Positions 1 to 7,627 of a stretch of DNA of 13,152 nucleotides are shown here, in pieces (position 1 is the stretch's first letter; the number at the start of each line of letters is the position of its first letter). The stretch lies in assembly GCA_041485845.1 (NCBI GenBank), contig JBGPKH010000198.1, positions 1 to 13,152 of the forward strand, in the 5' to 3' direction. This DNA is from OMOG01 sp041485845 (GTDB lineage Bacteria > Acidobacteriota > Terriglobia > Bryobacterales > Bryobacteraceae). Under the pieces are notes generated by a model. It searched no databases. It worked only from the letters and a program-made list of their open reading frames with translations, and had not been told where the DNA came from. The position numbers and the translations under genes were made by a program.

Positions 1-879
1 CGCGACGTCGACAGCGTGGGCGCGTGCGTGGGCATGAAGGGCATGCGCGTGCAGTCCATCATCCGCGAGCTGCGCGGCGAGAAGATCGATATCATCGAGT
101 TCTCCGACGATCCCGTGGTCTTCGCCACCCACGCGTTGAGCCCGGCGAAAGTGAGCCGCATCACCATCCTCGACCCGCTCGAAAAGCACATGGAAGTAAT
201 CGTGGACGATTCGCAGCTTTCCCTCGCCATCGGCAAGAAGGGGCAGAACGTGCGCCTTGCCGCCAAGCTGCTCGGCTGGAAGATCGATATCAAGAGCGAG
301 GAAGAGAAGCGGCAGGAAGTGGAGTCGGCCATGGCGGCGCTGGTGGCGCCGGGCGCGCCGGTATCCGTGCTCATCGAATACGGGCTTGCCGAAAAGCTCG
401 TCGAGCAGTTGCTCGATACGGGCGTGGGCACCATCGAGAAGCTGGGCGGCATGACCCCCGAACAGCTCGAAGAGATCCAGGGCATCGGGCCGCAAATGGT
501 GGAGCAGATCCAGGAGGCGGTGAACGCCTATTACAGCCAGTTCGAGGATTCCCCGGTTACCGACCCGGAGCAGGCGGACGCGGATGAACAGCCGGCCGCC
601 GGGATTGAGGCGCCGGCGGCAGACGCGGCTGAAGCGCAGGGGCCGGATGCGGGTTCCCTCGAACTGGATGCGGTTTCCCTCGAAAAAGGTGCGGGTGCGC
701 TCGAAGAGAGCAGCCCGGGCGTCTCTGCCGGCGCCGGAACCCAAGATGCCGCGAAACAGTTTGGTACGATAGAAGACGCGGGTTCTCCCTCTCACAATCA
801 GCCGGAAGGAACGGGCCCGGAGGGCGCGGGTCCGGAGGGTGCGGAGCACGGAGCGGGTAGCCCGGAGCGCGGCCAATAG
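1..879 (+). CDS. nusA: Transcription termination/antitermination factor NusA, C-terminal part (5' end outside window)
   Basis: NusA binds RNA polymerase and nascent RNA in the cytoplasm and modulates pausing, termination and antitermination. The reading frame is open from base 1 and ends at TAG 877-879, so about 292 C-terminal codons are present; the NTD and S1 domain lie to the left. Visible in window codon numbering: KH1 with its GMKG loop at codons 11-14, followed by the typical RELRGEKIDII stretch; KH2 with a GKKGQN loop at codons 78-83; and one helix-hairpin-helix domain at about codons 120-180 (GVGTIEKLGG, IQGIGPQM). The last 100 or so residues are acidic, Ala/Gly/Glu-rich low complexity with repeated SLE and GPEGA units, which is unusual. 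infB follows after 33 bases, with no ylxR or L7Ae-like gene between. Identification is secure; the tail function is unknown. Confidence 0.97.
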   Translation, partial: RDVDSVGACVGMKGMRVQSIIRELRGEKIDIIEFSDDPVVFATHALSPAKVSRITILDPLEKHMEVIVDDSQLSLAIGKKGQNVRLAAKLLGWKIDIKSEEEKRQEVESAMAALVAPGAPVSVLIEYGLAEKLVEQLLDTGVGTIEKLGGMTPEQLEEIQGIGPQMVEQIQEAVNAYYSQFEDSPVTDPEQADADEQPAAGIEAPAADAAEAQGPDAGSLELDAVSLEKGAGALEESSPGVSAGAGTQDAAKQFGTIEDAGSPSHNQPEGTGPEGAGPEGAEHGAGSPERGQ

Positions 880-912
880 GTGGCGCCGCAGTAGAAGCAG
901 ATTGCTTTCTCT

Positions 913-3900
913 ATGAAGAAGATTCGGATCAACGAGCTGGCGCGGGAGTTGGAAGTCAAAGCTCACGAGATTTTGGACCGGCTCCCCGAACTGGGCGTGC
1001 AGGAGAAGAAGACGCACTCCAGCTCTATCGATGAAGACGTAGCCATCAAGCTGCGCCGCTTGTACGGATTCGATGTCCCGGACCTCGAACCCGGCGCGGA
1101 GGCGAGTTCTTCCGCCGAAGAAAACGCGGAGCCGGCGGAAGCGCACGAAGAGCCCCCGTACTGGCCAGTGGAAGAAGACGGCTTGGCCGGCCACGCCGTC
1201 GCCCAACCGCAGCCCCGTCCCGACAGGCCGCAGGCGGAGGCGGGACAGGCGCCTGCTCCCGACCGGGCGGAGACCGAAACTTCCGCTGCCGGTCCCCTAG
1301 CTCCTCCCAGCGCTCCGGCCATGCCGATCCGTCCCCCGCTGGCGGGACGGCCCGTTCATCCGCCGATCGGCGCGCAGCCTTCACGCGCTCCGGAGCCTCC
1401 GCGTGCGTCGGAAGCGCCCCGCCCGCAGCCTCCCGCCGCGCCCCCGCAGCCCCAGATTCCGACAACCATGGTGCTGGCGCCGGGCCGGCCGGTTCCGCCG
1501 GCTCCGAAACCTCTGCCGGGTCCGGCCGCTCCCGGGCCGAAGCCCGGCCAGGTACTCTCGGGTCCGCGCGCGCCTTTCCCGGCAGCCGAGGGCCCGCGGC
1601 CGGCTCCGGGCAGCCAGCCGATCCAACGTCCGAATCTCGTTCAGCGGCGTCCCGACGCTCCGCGGGAAGCTCAGCGGCCGGGACCCGGCAGCGCCGCTCC
1701 GGCTGCGGCGCAATCTCAGCCGCAGGCCCGCACGCTGGCGGGTCAACCGGCGGCTCGACCGGTAGTGCCGCCTCGCCCCGACCTGGTGGCCAAACTCTCC
1801 GCTCCCCGGCCGGCGATGCCGGCCCAGCCGGCGTCGCCGCGCCCCGGAATTCCGCGGCCCGCGGCCGCCACTCCGGTCCCTGGCCAGCCGATCTATCGCG
1901 GCCCCGTTCGTCCCGGCCAACCGCTGGTAGCGCGGACCGGTGCGCCGGCCGGCCGGCCCGGAGCGTCGCCCCTCGGCCGTCCCGGTGGACCGCGCCCGCA
2001 ACATCCCACATCCCGCGGACGCATGGAACCCGGTCTGGCCCCGCCTCTCGTGGAGCCGGCACGCGGACGTCCGGGCGACAAACGCCCCACCCGCCCCCAA
2101 CCCCGCGAGCGCGTCGAGGAAGAAAAGATCCTGCGCCCCACGCGCCGCCATGTGGAATCCGGCCCGCCGCCCATCAACCGCGAGATCACCATCTCGGAAG
2201 GCATCACCGTCAAGGAGCTTTCCGAAAAGCTCGACGTGAAGGCCGCTCTGCTGATGAAGAAACTGATGGACCGCGGCATCTACGTGGCCATCAACCAGAC
2301 GCTCGATTCCAAGCTCGCCACCGACATGGCGCGCGAATTCGGCGCGTCCACCGCCACCGTCACCTATGAAGAAGAGGCCATGCAGGCGGTGGAAGAGGCC
2401 GAAGAGACCAAAGACCTCGAAAAACGCGCGCCCGTGGTGACCATTATGGGCCACGTGGACCACGGCAAGACCTCGCTCCTCGACGCCATTCGCGAGGCCA
2501 ACGTGGCCGGCCGCGAGGCGGGTGGCATCACCCAGCACATCGGCGCCTACCACGTGGAGATGAAGGGGCGCAAGATCGTCTTCATCGATACCCCCGGCCA
2601 CGAAGCCTTCACCCGCATGCGCGCCCGCGGCGCTAAAGTCACCGATATCGTGGTGCTGGTGGTGGCGGCGGACGACGGCGTGATGCCCCAGACGCTCGAG
2701 GCCATCGACCACGCGCGTGCGGCCAAGGTGCCGATCGTCGTCGCTATTAACAAGATCGACAAGGTCGAGGCGCAGCCCGAGCGCATCAAGCAACAGCTCT
2801 CCGATCGCGGCCTGCTTCCCGAAGATTGGGGCGGCGATACGGTCATGGTGCCGGTCTCCGCCAGGACGCAACAGAATCTCGACCTGCTGCTCGAAATGAT
2901 TCTGCTGGTTGCCGACATGCAGGATCTGAAGGCCAATCCCGGCCGTCCCGCGATGGGTACGGTCATTGAAGCCCAGCTCGACCGCGGGCGCGGCCCCGTG
3001 GCCACCGTGCTGGTTCGCAACGGAACGCTCAGCGTGGGCGATTTCTTCATCTGCGGCGCGGTGTTCGGCAAGGTGCGCGCCATGCAGAACGACCGCGGCG
3101 CGCAGGTGCGCAAGGCGGGTCCCTCCATGCCGGTCGAGGTCCTGGGTCTCGAATCGCTGCCCGAAGCCGGCGACGATTTCCAGGTCGTGACCGACACCGC
3201 CAAGGCCAAACAGATCGTCAACTTCCGCGACCAGAGGCAGCGCGAAGCCGCCCTGGCGAAATCCAGCCGCATTACCCTCGAGCAACTCCACCAGCAGATG
3301 AAGGCGGGCGAGGTCAAGGAACTGCCCGTCATTATCAAGACCGACGTGGGCGGCTCGGCCGAGGTGCTCACCGAGACGCTGCAAAAGCTTTCCAACGACA
3401 AGGTCAAGATCCGCGTGATTCACTCGGGCGTGGGCGCCATCAACGAGTCCGACGTCTTGCTGGCCTCGGCGTCGAACGCCATCATCATCGGGTTCAACGT
3501 GCGGCCGGAGCGCAACGCGGCGGCGCTGGCGGAGCAGGAGAAGGTGGATGTCCGGCTCCACACCATCATCTACAACCTGACCGACGAGATCAAGAGCGCC
3601 ATGAGCGGACTGCTGGCGCCGGTGTTCAAGGAAATCTACAAGGGCAAGGCCGAAGTGCGCGAGACCTTCCGCATCACCAAGGTGGGGAGCGTGGCCGGCT
3701 GCCAGGTGCTGGACGGCTCCATCGGCAGCAAGTCCGAGGTGCGGCTGCTGCGCGACAACGTGGTGGTGTACACCGGCAAGATCGGATCGCTGCGGCGGTT
3801 CAAGGACGACGTCAGCGAGGTCAAGAGCGGCATGGAGTGCGGCATCACGCTGGAGAACTTCTCCGATGTCAAGCAGAACGACATCATCGAGGCGTTCGCC

Positions 3901-3933
3901 ACCGAGCGTGTCGCGAGCGAAGTCTTCGCGTGA
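913..3933 (+). CDS. infB: Translation initiation factor IF-2
   Basis: IF-2 is the GTPase that brings fMet-tRNA to the 30S P site and promotes subunit joining. The 1006-residue product has an IF2_N module at residues 1-52 and a Pro/Ala/Arg/Gln-rich disordered linker at about 56-420. A second IF2_N-type module spans about 424-480. The G domain shows G1 GHVDHGKT (513-520), G3 DTPGHE (559-564), G4 NKID (613-616) and G5 SAR (649-651). Domain II starts near 680 (GTVIEAQLDRGRGPVATV), domain III near 797-900, and the C-terminal fMet-tRNA-binding domain runs to the end. The ATG at 913 begins the canonical MKKIRINELARE start. Only a weak purine-rich stretch (AGAAG) precedes it, so coupling to nusA is plausible. 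The linker is long compared with E. coli IF-2 (about 890 residues in total). ylxP begins four bases after the stop. Confidence 0.98.
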   Translation: MKKIRINELARELEVKAHEILDRLPELGVQEKKTHSSSIDEDVAIKLRRLYGFDVPDLEPGAEASSSAEENAEPAEAHEEPPYWPVEEDGLAGHAVAQPQPRPDRPQAEAGQAPAPDRAETETSAAGPLAPPSAPAMPIRPPLAGRPVHPPIGAQPSRAPEPPRASEAPRPQPPAAPPQPQIPTTMVLAPGRPVPPAPKPLPGPAAPGPKPGQVLSGPRAPFPAAEGPRPAPGSQPIQRPNLVQRRPDAPREAQRPGPGSAAPAAAQSQPQARTLAGQPAARPVVPPRPDLVAKLSAPRPAMPAQPASPRPGIPRPAAATPVPGQPIYRGPVRPGQPLVARTGAPAGRPGASPLGRPGGPRPQHPTSRGRMEPGLAPPLVEPARGRPGDKRPTRPQPRERVEEEKILRPTRRHVESGPPPINREITISEGITVKELSEKLDVKAALLMKKLMDRGIYVAINQTLDSKLATDMAREFGASTATVTYEEEAMQAVEEAEETKDLEKRAPVVTIMGHVDHGKTSLLDAIREANVAGREAGGITQHIGAYHVEMKGRKIVFIDTPGHEAFTRMRARGAKVTDIVVLVVAADDGVMPQTLEAIDHARAAKVPIVVAINKIDKVEAQPERIKQQLSDRGLLPEDWGGDTVMVPVSARTQQNLDLLLEMILLVADMQDLKANPGRPAMGTVIEAQLDRGRGPVATVLVRNGTLSVGDFFICGAVFGKVRAMQNDRGAQVRKAGPSMPVEVLGLESLPEAGDDFQVVTDTAKAKQIVNFRDQRQREAALAKSSRITLEQLHQQMKAGEVKELPVIIKTDVGGSAEVLTETLQKLSNDKVKIRVIHSGVGAINESDVLLASASNAIIIGFNVRPERNAAALAEQEKVDVRLHTIIYNLTDEIKSAMSGLLAPVFKEIYKGKAEVRETFRITKVGSVAGCQVLDGSIGSKSEVRLLRDNVVVYTGKIGSLRRFKDDVSEVKSGMECGITLENFSDVKQNDIIEAFATERVASEVFA

Positions 3934-3937
3934 TCCG

Positions 3938-4225
3938 ATGGCGGCCATCGGCGTCCTGACTTTGGAGCTTCGCCTCGAAAACTCGCACTCGCTGAAAGAC
4001 AAACGTCACGTAGTGCAGAGTCTGAAGGACCGCCTGCGCGCCAAGTTCAATGTGGCCGTGGCGGAAATCGATTACCAGGATCTCTGGCAGCGCGCCGCGG
4101 TAGCTGCCGTGACCGTATCGTCCGATCGCGTGCACGCGGAGAAGGTCCTGCGCTCGGTGGAAGACGAAGCCGCCGCCATGCTGGGCGGCGAGCTGGCGGA
4201 GGCGACGCTGGAGTGGTTGGCGTGA
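3938..4225 (+). CDS. ylxP: YlxP/DUF503 family protein
   Basis: A 95-residue protein of the DUF503 (YlxP) family, a small conserved protein encoded between infB and rbfA in Bacillus and many other bacteria; a role around ribosome maturation is suggested mainly by this context. Family hallmarks are visible: an N-terminal beta strand (GVLTLELRL), then SHSLKDKRHVVQSLKDRLR, then FNVAVAEIDYQDLWQRA, and a C-terminal amphipathic helix. The ATG at 3938 is four bases after the infB stop, which suggests translational coupling. The open frame extends upstream to 3866 inside infB, but those residues are arginine/serine-rich shadow sequence and the family begins at the MAAIGVL start. Length matches the family (about 90-100 residues). 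Confidence 0.92.
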   Translation: MAAIGVLTLELRLENSHSLKDKRHVVQSLKDRLRAKFNVAVAEIDYQDLWQRAAVAAVTVSSDRVHAEKVLRSVEDEAAAMLGGELAEATLEWLA

Positions 4226-4229
4226 GACA

Positions 4230-4260
4230 GGGGCCGGGGGTCGGGGGCCAGGGGTCAGGG
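4230..4260 (+). repeat. G-tract block (one arm of an imperfect inverted pair), possible G-quadruplex
   Basis: Starting five bases after the ylxP stop are five G-tracts (4, 5, 5, 4 and 3 Gs) separated by CC, TC, CCA and TCA. This fits a G-quadruplex pattern on the coding strand. The same pattern, reverse-complemented and imperfect, recurs at 4333-4371, so the two blocks may be two copies of one repeat in opposite orientation. In RNA they could also pair across a loop of about 70 bases. Confidence 0.6.
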
Positions 4261-4332
4261 CTCCGGCTGTGTCACCGTTCTGAGAATGGGCTGCGCCTTG
4301 AATCCAGGCTCTCGGTTCGGCCCCTCCTTCTC

Positions 4333-4371
4333 GAGCCCCGGGCCCCGGCCCTCGGCCCCCAACCCCCGCTC
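4333..4371 (-). repeat. C-tract block (opposite arm of the inverted pair) abutting the rbfA start
   Basis: Read on the minus strand, this block shares GGGGGTTGGGGGCC, an AGGG tract and a terminal GGGCTC with the block at 4230-4260 (GGGGGTCGGGGGCC, AGGG, GGGCTC). It ends one base before the rbfA ATG at 4373 and so occupies the place where a Shine-Dalgarno sequence would sit. The resemblance is seen by eye; shared origin or RNA pairing is inference. Confidence 0.55.
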
Positions 4372-4372
4372 T

Positions 4373-4735
4373 ATGGATGAACGCCGCACACTACGAGTGT
4401 CCGAAGCCGTCCGCGAGGAGCTTTCCGAGATCATCGGCTTTGAAACGGCCGACCCCCGGCTGTTGGCGGTAGAGGTGGCCGAGGCGCACGTGAGTCCCGA
4501 CGGGCGGCACGCCAACATCCGGGTAGTGATTCGCGGAAACGAGCGCGAACAGAAGCTGTCGCTCGACGCCCTCGAGCACGCCCGGCATTATCTGCGTCAC
4601 GAGCTGGCCAGCCGGCTCAGCCTGCGCCATGTCCCGGAATTGCATTTCGCGCACGACCGCAATTCGGACGTCGAAAACCGCATCGACTTCCTGCTGAAAC
4701 GGGCGAAGAAGTCCCGCGGCCGCAGCCAAGGCTAG
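4373..4735 (+). CDS. rbfA: 30S ribosome-binding factor RbfA
   Basis: RbfA is a small KH-fold protein that binds the 30S subunit during late assembly and 16S rRNA 5'-end maturation. The 120-residue product has the family pattern: an N-terminal helix (RVSEAVREELSEIIGFE), a central strand region (VEVAEAHVSPDGRHANIRVVI), and the C-terminal signature HVPELHFAHD followed by NRIDFLLKRAKK. The start at 4373 gives the normal family length. The frame is open upstream to 4286, but that stretch is Pro/Ser/Gly translation of the C-rich repeat block and is not family-like. There is no recognisable Shine-Dalgarno; the bases before ATG are C-rich. The gene that often follows rbfA (truB) is absent here and the operon order breaks. 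Confidence 0.93.
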   Translation: MDERRTLRVSEAVREELSEIIGFETADPRLLAVEVAEAHVSPDGRHANIRVVIRGNEREQKLSLDALEHARHYLRHELASRLSLRHVPELHFAHDRNSDVENRIDFLLKRAKKSRGRSQG

Positions 4736-4776
4736 CCGCCACCGGTGGGTCAGGGTGATCACGGGGCTATACCGGC

Positions 4777-4800
4777 CGCGAAGTCAGCGCGATCTTTTTT
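4777..4800 (+). terminator. Weak intrinsic-terminator-like signal after rbfA
   Basis: A short CGCG/CGCG stem (4777-4780 with 4788-4791, 7-base loop) is followed three bases later by a run of six T (4795-4800). The stem is only 4 bp, so this is a weak candidate for the end of the nusA-rbfA transcript. Confidence 0.3.
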
Positions 4801-4815
4801 GGGGGCACGCACACG

Positions 4816-4844
4816 TTGTTGCAGCAGGTGGTCCTCGGTAGAAT
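4816..4844 (+). promoter_or_regulatory. Candidate sigma70-type promoter for the kinase-TIR operon
   Basis: TTGTTG (4816-4821) and TAGAAT (4839-4844) are separated by exactly 17 bases, a good match to the -35/-10 arrangement, about 100 bases upstream of the kinase start. A second TAGAAT at 4936-4941 lies ten bases before the ATG with no good -35. It could be a shorter-leader alternative. Neither is proven. Confidence 0.4.
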
Positions 4845-4950
4845 TCTGATCCGAATGCTACGCGACCGGACGGCTGAAACCCATTATTCAGCAGGCAGCG
4901 GCCCCATCGCCTTTCGAAGCACGATCTGACTCGGATAGAATGGTGAACAT

Positions 4951-7623
4951 ATGCTGCTGTCGCCGGGCACGAGGCTGGGGCCATACGAAGTGGTGGCTTG
5001 CATCGGCGCCGGGGGTATGGGCGAAGTTTGGAAGGCCCGTGACACGCGGCTGGATCGCGCCGTGGCAATTAAGGTCCTGCACGAAGAATTCGCAGGCGCC
5101 GCCGCGCGCGATCGTTTCCAAAGAGAGGCGCGTGCCGCCTCAGCGCTGAGTCACCCGCACATCTGCGCCATCTACGACGTGGGCGAGGTAGAAGGCCGGC
5201 CCTTCCTGGTGATGGAGTTACTGGAAGGCAAGTCGCTGCGCGCGCACATTACAGGGCAGCCGCTCGAAAACGAGACGATCCTCTCGTTGGGCATCCAACT
5301 GGCGGACGCACTCGATGCTGCCCATTCGAAGGCTATCGTCCATCGCGACATCAAGCCGGAGAACATCTTCGTAACTGACAGAGGTCACGCCAAAGTCCTC
5401 GATTTTGGCCTGGCGAAGCATCCGGAGCAGGCTACAGCCGTGGGACCCGAAGAGGCGACGAAGGAGATGCTCACCGCGCCAGGTTCTGCCGTGGGCACCG
5501 TCGCGTATATGTCCCCCGAGCAGGCGCGCGGGCACGCAGTGGATGGCCGCAGCGACCTCTGGTCGCTGGGAGTGGTTCTGTACGAGATGGCTACTGGAAC
5601 GAGGCCCTTCAAAGGCGCCACCACGGCGGTAGTCTTCGACGCTCTTCTGAATCATCAGCCTCCTCCCGCGCACGACCGCAGCCCGAACATTCCGGCGGAG
5701 CTGGAGCGCATTATCTCCCGGCTCCTCGAGAAAGCTCCGGAAATGCGTTATCAGTCGGCCATGGAACTGCGTACGGATCTCAGACGGGTGGAAAAGAGCT
5801 CCGGTTCCGATGTTCCTTCGATAGCCGGCAGACCGCCGCGTTTCAGCATTTTCCTGAGCTGCCGCGAAGGGGACGCCGCGTATGCGGCCCAGATATATGA
5901 CCGGCTGTGCTCGCGCTTTCCCGGGCAGGTCTGCCGGGATATTCACCCTTTTCAACCAGCGGCAAATTGGAAAGACACGATTGATCAGGCAGTCACTTCC
6001 TGTAAAGTTTTTATCGCCGTAGTCGGCAAGGAGTGGCTTCCAAGCCGGCTGGCCGACCCGGAGGACACCGTTCGATGGGAAATCGCCGCGGCGTTGAAGA
6101 ACGGTAAGCCCGTGTTGGTCGCGGTTGTACCGGGTGGAAGGTTGCCCCGCCCAAGCAGCCTTCCGTCAGATCTGGCCAAATTCGCCGATCGCCAGGTGTT
6201 TCCAATCTCCGATCAGGAATTCCATCGTGACGTGGAGCGGTTGATCGATCTCGTAAACAAGGAGCTGTACGCCACTTACCCGGTACTCTCGCGTGAATAC
6301 GCCCTCAAGATCCTGCTCACTGAATTCTCCGTGCCCCCGTACTTCCGCCGCTGGTTACGATCGGTAACTCTGCCGAGCGGGCTAATCGATTTCGATATAG
6401 GAGTGATCGCGGGCGGGCGCTTGGCGGCCAGCTTCTTTGTAATCGCGCTTCTGAGCTGTATCCTGAGTGTCGCGAGTCATGCAGGCGTGCTCAGCGTAAC
6501 TCTGGTTGATAAATCCGGTGTCCGTCTGCCGGTAGAGTTCGGCTATATGCATGAGATGAATGCCGGGCCAATGTATCTGACGTTAGTGCCGCTGTTCATC
6601 ATCATCGTATTCCGCTTTCTGGCAAGCGTACAATCGGCCCTGCGAGCGTTCGAATCGGATCGCCGCCTCCGCTACAACCGGCCCGCCGAATCGCTCCCAC
6701 CCCAGACTGGTCGGTCGGCATCGCCCATGACCGAAATTGCCCGTAGAAGCCGTCGTCTAGCCCTGTGGTTGTTGGCGCCGACACTGATTATCGGCTTCTG
6801 GATTATTGTATGGACCGAGATAGGACCGAAGGGCGACTACACACATCTGGCTTTCGGTTATGTACAAGCCGGATTCTTTCCGGAATATCAAGCGGGCAAA
6901 ACTCTCGACGAGTTCGTTCGGACCACGGGCAGAAGGATTGACAACATCGCTGATATCAAGAGAGGCGATCTTGGCGATTATCGGATCGAGTCAATCGAAG
7001 GTGGCCCACGATCCGCCCGGGAGCGAGCGGCCTTTCGCGTGTTTCTGTGCCTGCACCTGTTCCTCGAGTGGTCCTTCGGCTGCATCGTGGCCTGGTTTCT
7101 GCTTAAAGTTGCCTTCATTCTATGGCTCGTGCTCAAGTCCATTCGGCCCGGCCCGAAGCATCCGATCGAGCTCGAGCTCGATCTGCTCGACAGTGAGTGC
7201 TGTTATGGGCTGACCTGGTTGAACCGGGCCTGGAAAGCGCTGCTCCGCGCTCTTCTCGTTGGCGTAATGATGGGCGTGTGTACCTATGTTACAAATATTT
7301 CGAAGGGGTCATGGAGGGCGTTCCAGCCCGGACAGCCGGCGCCCGCCCTCGTGGGTCAAACACTAGTGGGATATTTTGGGCTGGTGTTTGCTCTCCTGTT
7401 TCTTCTATATATGATACTGCTCGGAGCCAAGGTCGAAAGTGCCAAGGACGAGGCCCTCGGATCGGACCGCATGGTCACCCGCCAGAGATTCCCAGGCGAT
7501 CGTTCGCTAACCTTCCTGACGCTCGCATCTCCAGCTTGTTACGCGCTTCTCCTGCCGGTGTCGCACCTGTGGATTTCGGTCGCGCGACATTGGGACTCAA
7601 TAGCCAGGCATTTGGCGGGATAA
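4951..7623 (+). CDS. Ser/Thr protein kinase - TIR domain - polytopic membrane protein
   Basis: An 890-residue three-part protein. Residues 12-281 are a PknB-type Hanks kinase with all key parts: Gly loop GAGGMGEV (19-26), ATP-anchoring K41 in VAIK, catalytic HRDIKPEN (131-138), DFG (151-153), GTVAYMSPEQ with E190, and DLW (202-204). It should therefore be active. Residues about 296-438 form a TIR domain (FSIFLSCREGD; RDIHPFQPAANW; CKVFIAVVGKEWL; TVRWEIAAAL), with E377 at the position of the NADase catalytic glutamate. Seven or eight hydrophobic segments follow, at about 491-508, 542-561, 603-622, 695-729 (one long or two short), 765-781, 805-825 and 854-877. An Arg-rich loop at 562-602 is probably cytosolic. 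Kinase and TIR would face the cytoplasm, with a loop of about 70 residues (623-693) outside. GGTGA (4942-4946) is a modest ribosome binding site. GC is lower than in the genes to the left. Substrate and trigger are unknown. Confidence 0.93.
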   Translation: MLLSPGTRLGPYEVVACIGAGGMGEVWKARDTRLDRAVAIKVLHEEFAGAAARDRFQREARAASALSHPHICAIYDVGEVEGRPFLVMELLEGKSLRAHITGQPLENETILSLGIQLADALDAAHSKAIVHRDIKPENIFVTDRGHAKVLDFGLAKHPEQATAVGPEEATKEMLTAPGSAVGTVAYMSPEQARGHAVDGRSDLWSLGVVLYEMATGTRPFKGATTAVVFDALLNHQPPPAHDRSPNIPAELERIISRLLEKAPEMRYQSAMELRTDLRRVEKSSGSDVPSIAGRPPRFSIFLSCREGDAAYAAQIYDRLCSRFPGQVCRDIHPFQPAANWKDTIDQAVTSCKVFIAVVGKEWLPSRLADPEDTVRWEIAAALKNGKPVLVAVVPGGRLPRPSSLPSDLAKFADRQVFPISDQEFHRDVERLIDLVNKELYATYPVLSREYALKILLTEFSVPPYFRRWLRSVTLPSGLIDFDIGVIAGGRLAASFFVIALLSCILSVASHAGVLSVTLVDKSGVRLPVEFGYMHEMNAGPMYLTLVPLFIIIVFRFLASVQSALRAFESDRRLRYNRPAESLPPQTGRSASPMTEIARRSRRLALWLLAPTLIIGFWIIVWTEIGPKGDYTHLAFGYVQAGFFPEYQAGKTLDEFVRTTGRRIDNIADIKRGDLGDYRIESIEGGPRSARERAAFRVFLCLHLFLEWSFGCIVAWFLLKVAFILWLVLKSIRPGPKHPIELELDLLDSECCYGLTWLNRAWKALLRALLVGVMMGVCTYVTNISKGSWRAFQPGQPAPALVGQTLVGYFGLVFALLFLLYMILLGAKVESAKDEALGSDRMVTRQRFPGDRSLTFLTLASPACYALLLPVSHLWISVARHWDSIARHLAG

Positions 7624-7627
7624 CTAC

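Noticed and set aside
1046..2062. Minus-strand open frame of 338 codons opposite the IF-2 linker
   Set aside because: The Pro/Ala/Arg-rich antisense of a low-complexity high-GC linker explains it.
3866..3937. Upstream extension of ylxP into infB
   Set aside because: The added Ser/Arg-rich residues are the out-of-frame infB 3' end; DUF503 proteins begin at the MAAIGVL position.
1381..4002. Long minus-strand open frame (873 codons) opposite infB
   Set aside because: It is antisense to an unmistakable IF-2. Its His/Gly/Ala/Arg-rich translation is typical of the complement of a high-GC gene, with no family-like motif.
4286..4372. Upstream extension of rbfA
   Set aside because: It translates the C-rich repeat block into Pro/Ser/Gly sequence unlike RbfA N-termini; the start at 4373 gives the family length.
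4888..5121. Minus-strand open frame overlapping the kinase start
   Set aside because: Antisense to the kinase N-terminus and its promoter region, with no supporting ribosome binding site or family pattern.
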